Assembly: GCA_026874595.1 (NCBI GenBank)
Contig: CM049309.1
Span: 46,840,079 to 46,904,078, forward strand
DNA length: 64,000 bases
Direction: 5' to 3'
DNA from: Sipunculus nudus
Lineage: Eukaryota > Annelida > Sipuncula > Golfingiida > Sipunculidae
This document shows positions 63,480-64,000 of the stretch, in pieces. The translations under genes were made by a program, and so were the position numbers. Each line of letters begins with the position of its first letter. Positions within the stretch are counted from its first letter, which is position 1. The notes under the pieces were generated by a model. That model had not been told where the DNA came from. It made no database searches and worked only from the letters and a program-made list of their open reading frames with translations.

Positions 63480-64000
63480 GTAAACGTGAGGAGGGCAGCA
63501 TCCTGACCTTGACCTTTGCTCCTGTGACCTCAAACTAAATAGGGTTCTCCATCCATGAGTTGGTGAGCGATAAGAGCAAGATGACCCTGACAGGTGTTGG
63601 TCAAAAAGTTTGGCCTAAAATATGTCCACAAGCCTTTTTATACAAGAAGTTGACCCTGTGGCGGTGACCTTTGACACCGTGACCTCAAAACCGATAGGGT
63701 TCTTCATCCATGGGTGGATGAGCCATATTTGCAAGATGAAAAGGTTTTGGTCAAATGGTTTGGCTCTCAATGGGTCTACAAGCTTTTTCAAGAAGTGGGC
63801 CTTGTGGCTGTGACCTTTGACCCTGTGACCTGAAAACTGACGAGTTCTTCATCCATGGTCAGGTGAGCCATATTTGTAAGATGAAAGATATCGGTCAAAC
63901 GGTTTGGCTTAAAATGGGTCCACAAGTTTTTCCAGAAGTGGGTCTGGTTGTTGTGACCTCTGAGACGATGACCTTAAAATCGATAGGGGTCTTCATCCAT
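63480..64000. repeat. ~150-bp tandem repeat running off the window end
   Basis: GTGACCTTTGACNCNGTGAC, then CTCAAAANCGATAGGG and TTCTTCATCCATG, recurs about every 150 bp (near 63520, 63667, 63811 and 63960). Each unit contains TGACCT/TGACC direct repeats. The array is cut by the end of the window. Confidence 0.85.

Overview
The window is animal nuclear DNA: AT-rich, with short exons in multi-kilobase introns and dense transposable elements. The repeats (tRNA-headed SINEs, a DIRS retrotransposon, hAT elements, elements with minisatellite cores) point to a marine invertebrate, most likely a bivalve mollusc. The species cannot be named from sequence alone.

Two real genes were found, and they form one functional unit. 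HADHA (minus strand, 21 coding exons, 2863-20718, 765 aa) and HADHB (plus strand, 15 coding exons, 20944-38862, 470 aa) encode the alpha and beta subunits of the mitochondrial trifunctional protein, which performs the last three steps of long-chain fatty-acid beta-oxidation. They are divergent, with only 225 bp between start codons, so they should share a bidirectional promoter. A DR1 nuclear-receptor-type site lies just upstream of the HADHB start. All exon phases join without a frameshift and all catalytic residues are present.

The introns carry insertions. Those in HADHA are a palindrome-minisatellite-hairpin element (4.5-6.4 kb), a SINE (7.6-8.0 kb), a 430-bp hAT MITE with an 8-bp duplication (13.5-14.0 kb) and a second minisatellite-cored element (18.3-19.8 kb). 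Those in HADHB are a 4.8-kb hAT-like element inserted inside a LINE coding remnant (23.5-28.7 kb), a SINE (30.5 kb), a foldback MITE (33.6 kb) and a further repeat (34.3-35.2 kb).

From 39.4 kb to the end there is no confirmed gene. A satellite built of ~49-bp subunits in higher-order units (39.4-43.1 kb, resuming 48.17-48.39 kb) is split by a DIRS-type tyrosine-recombinase retrotransposon (43.09-48.17 kb, minus strand) with three intact overlapping ORFs, inverted terminal repeats and an internal complementary region. Beyond it lie dimeric repeats centred on the palindrome GGTGGCGCCACC, two pairs of long dispersed duplications, a ~690-bp inverted repeat and a second SINE of the 7.6-kb family. 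A possible terminal exon of a minus-strand gene (62.7 kb) and two more tandem arrays reach the window end.
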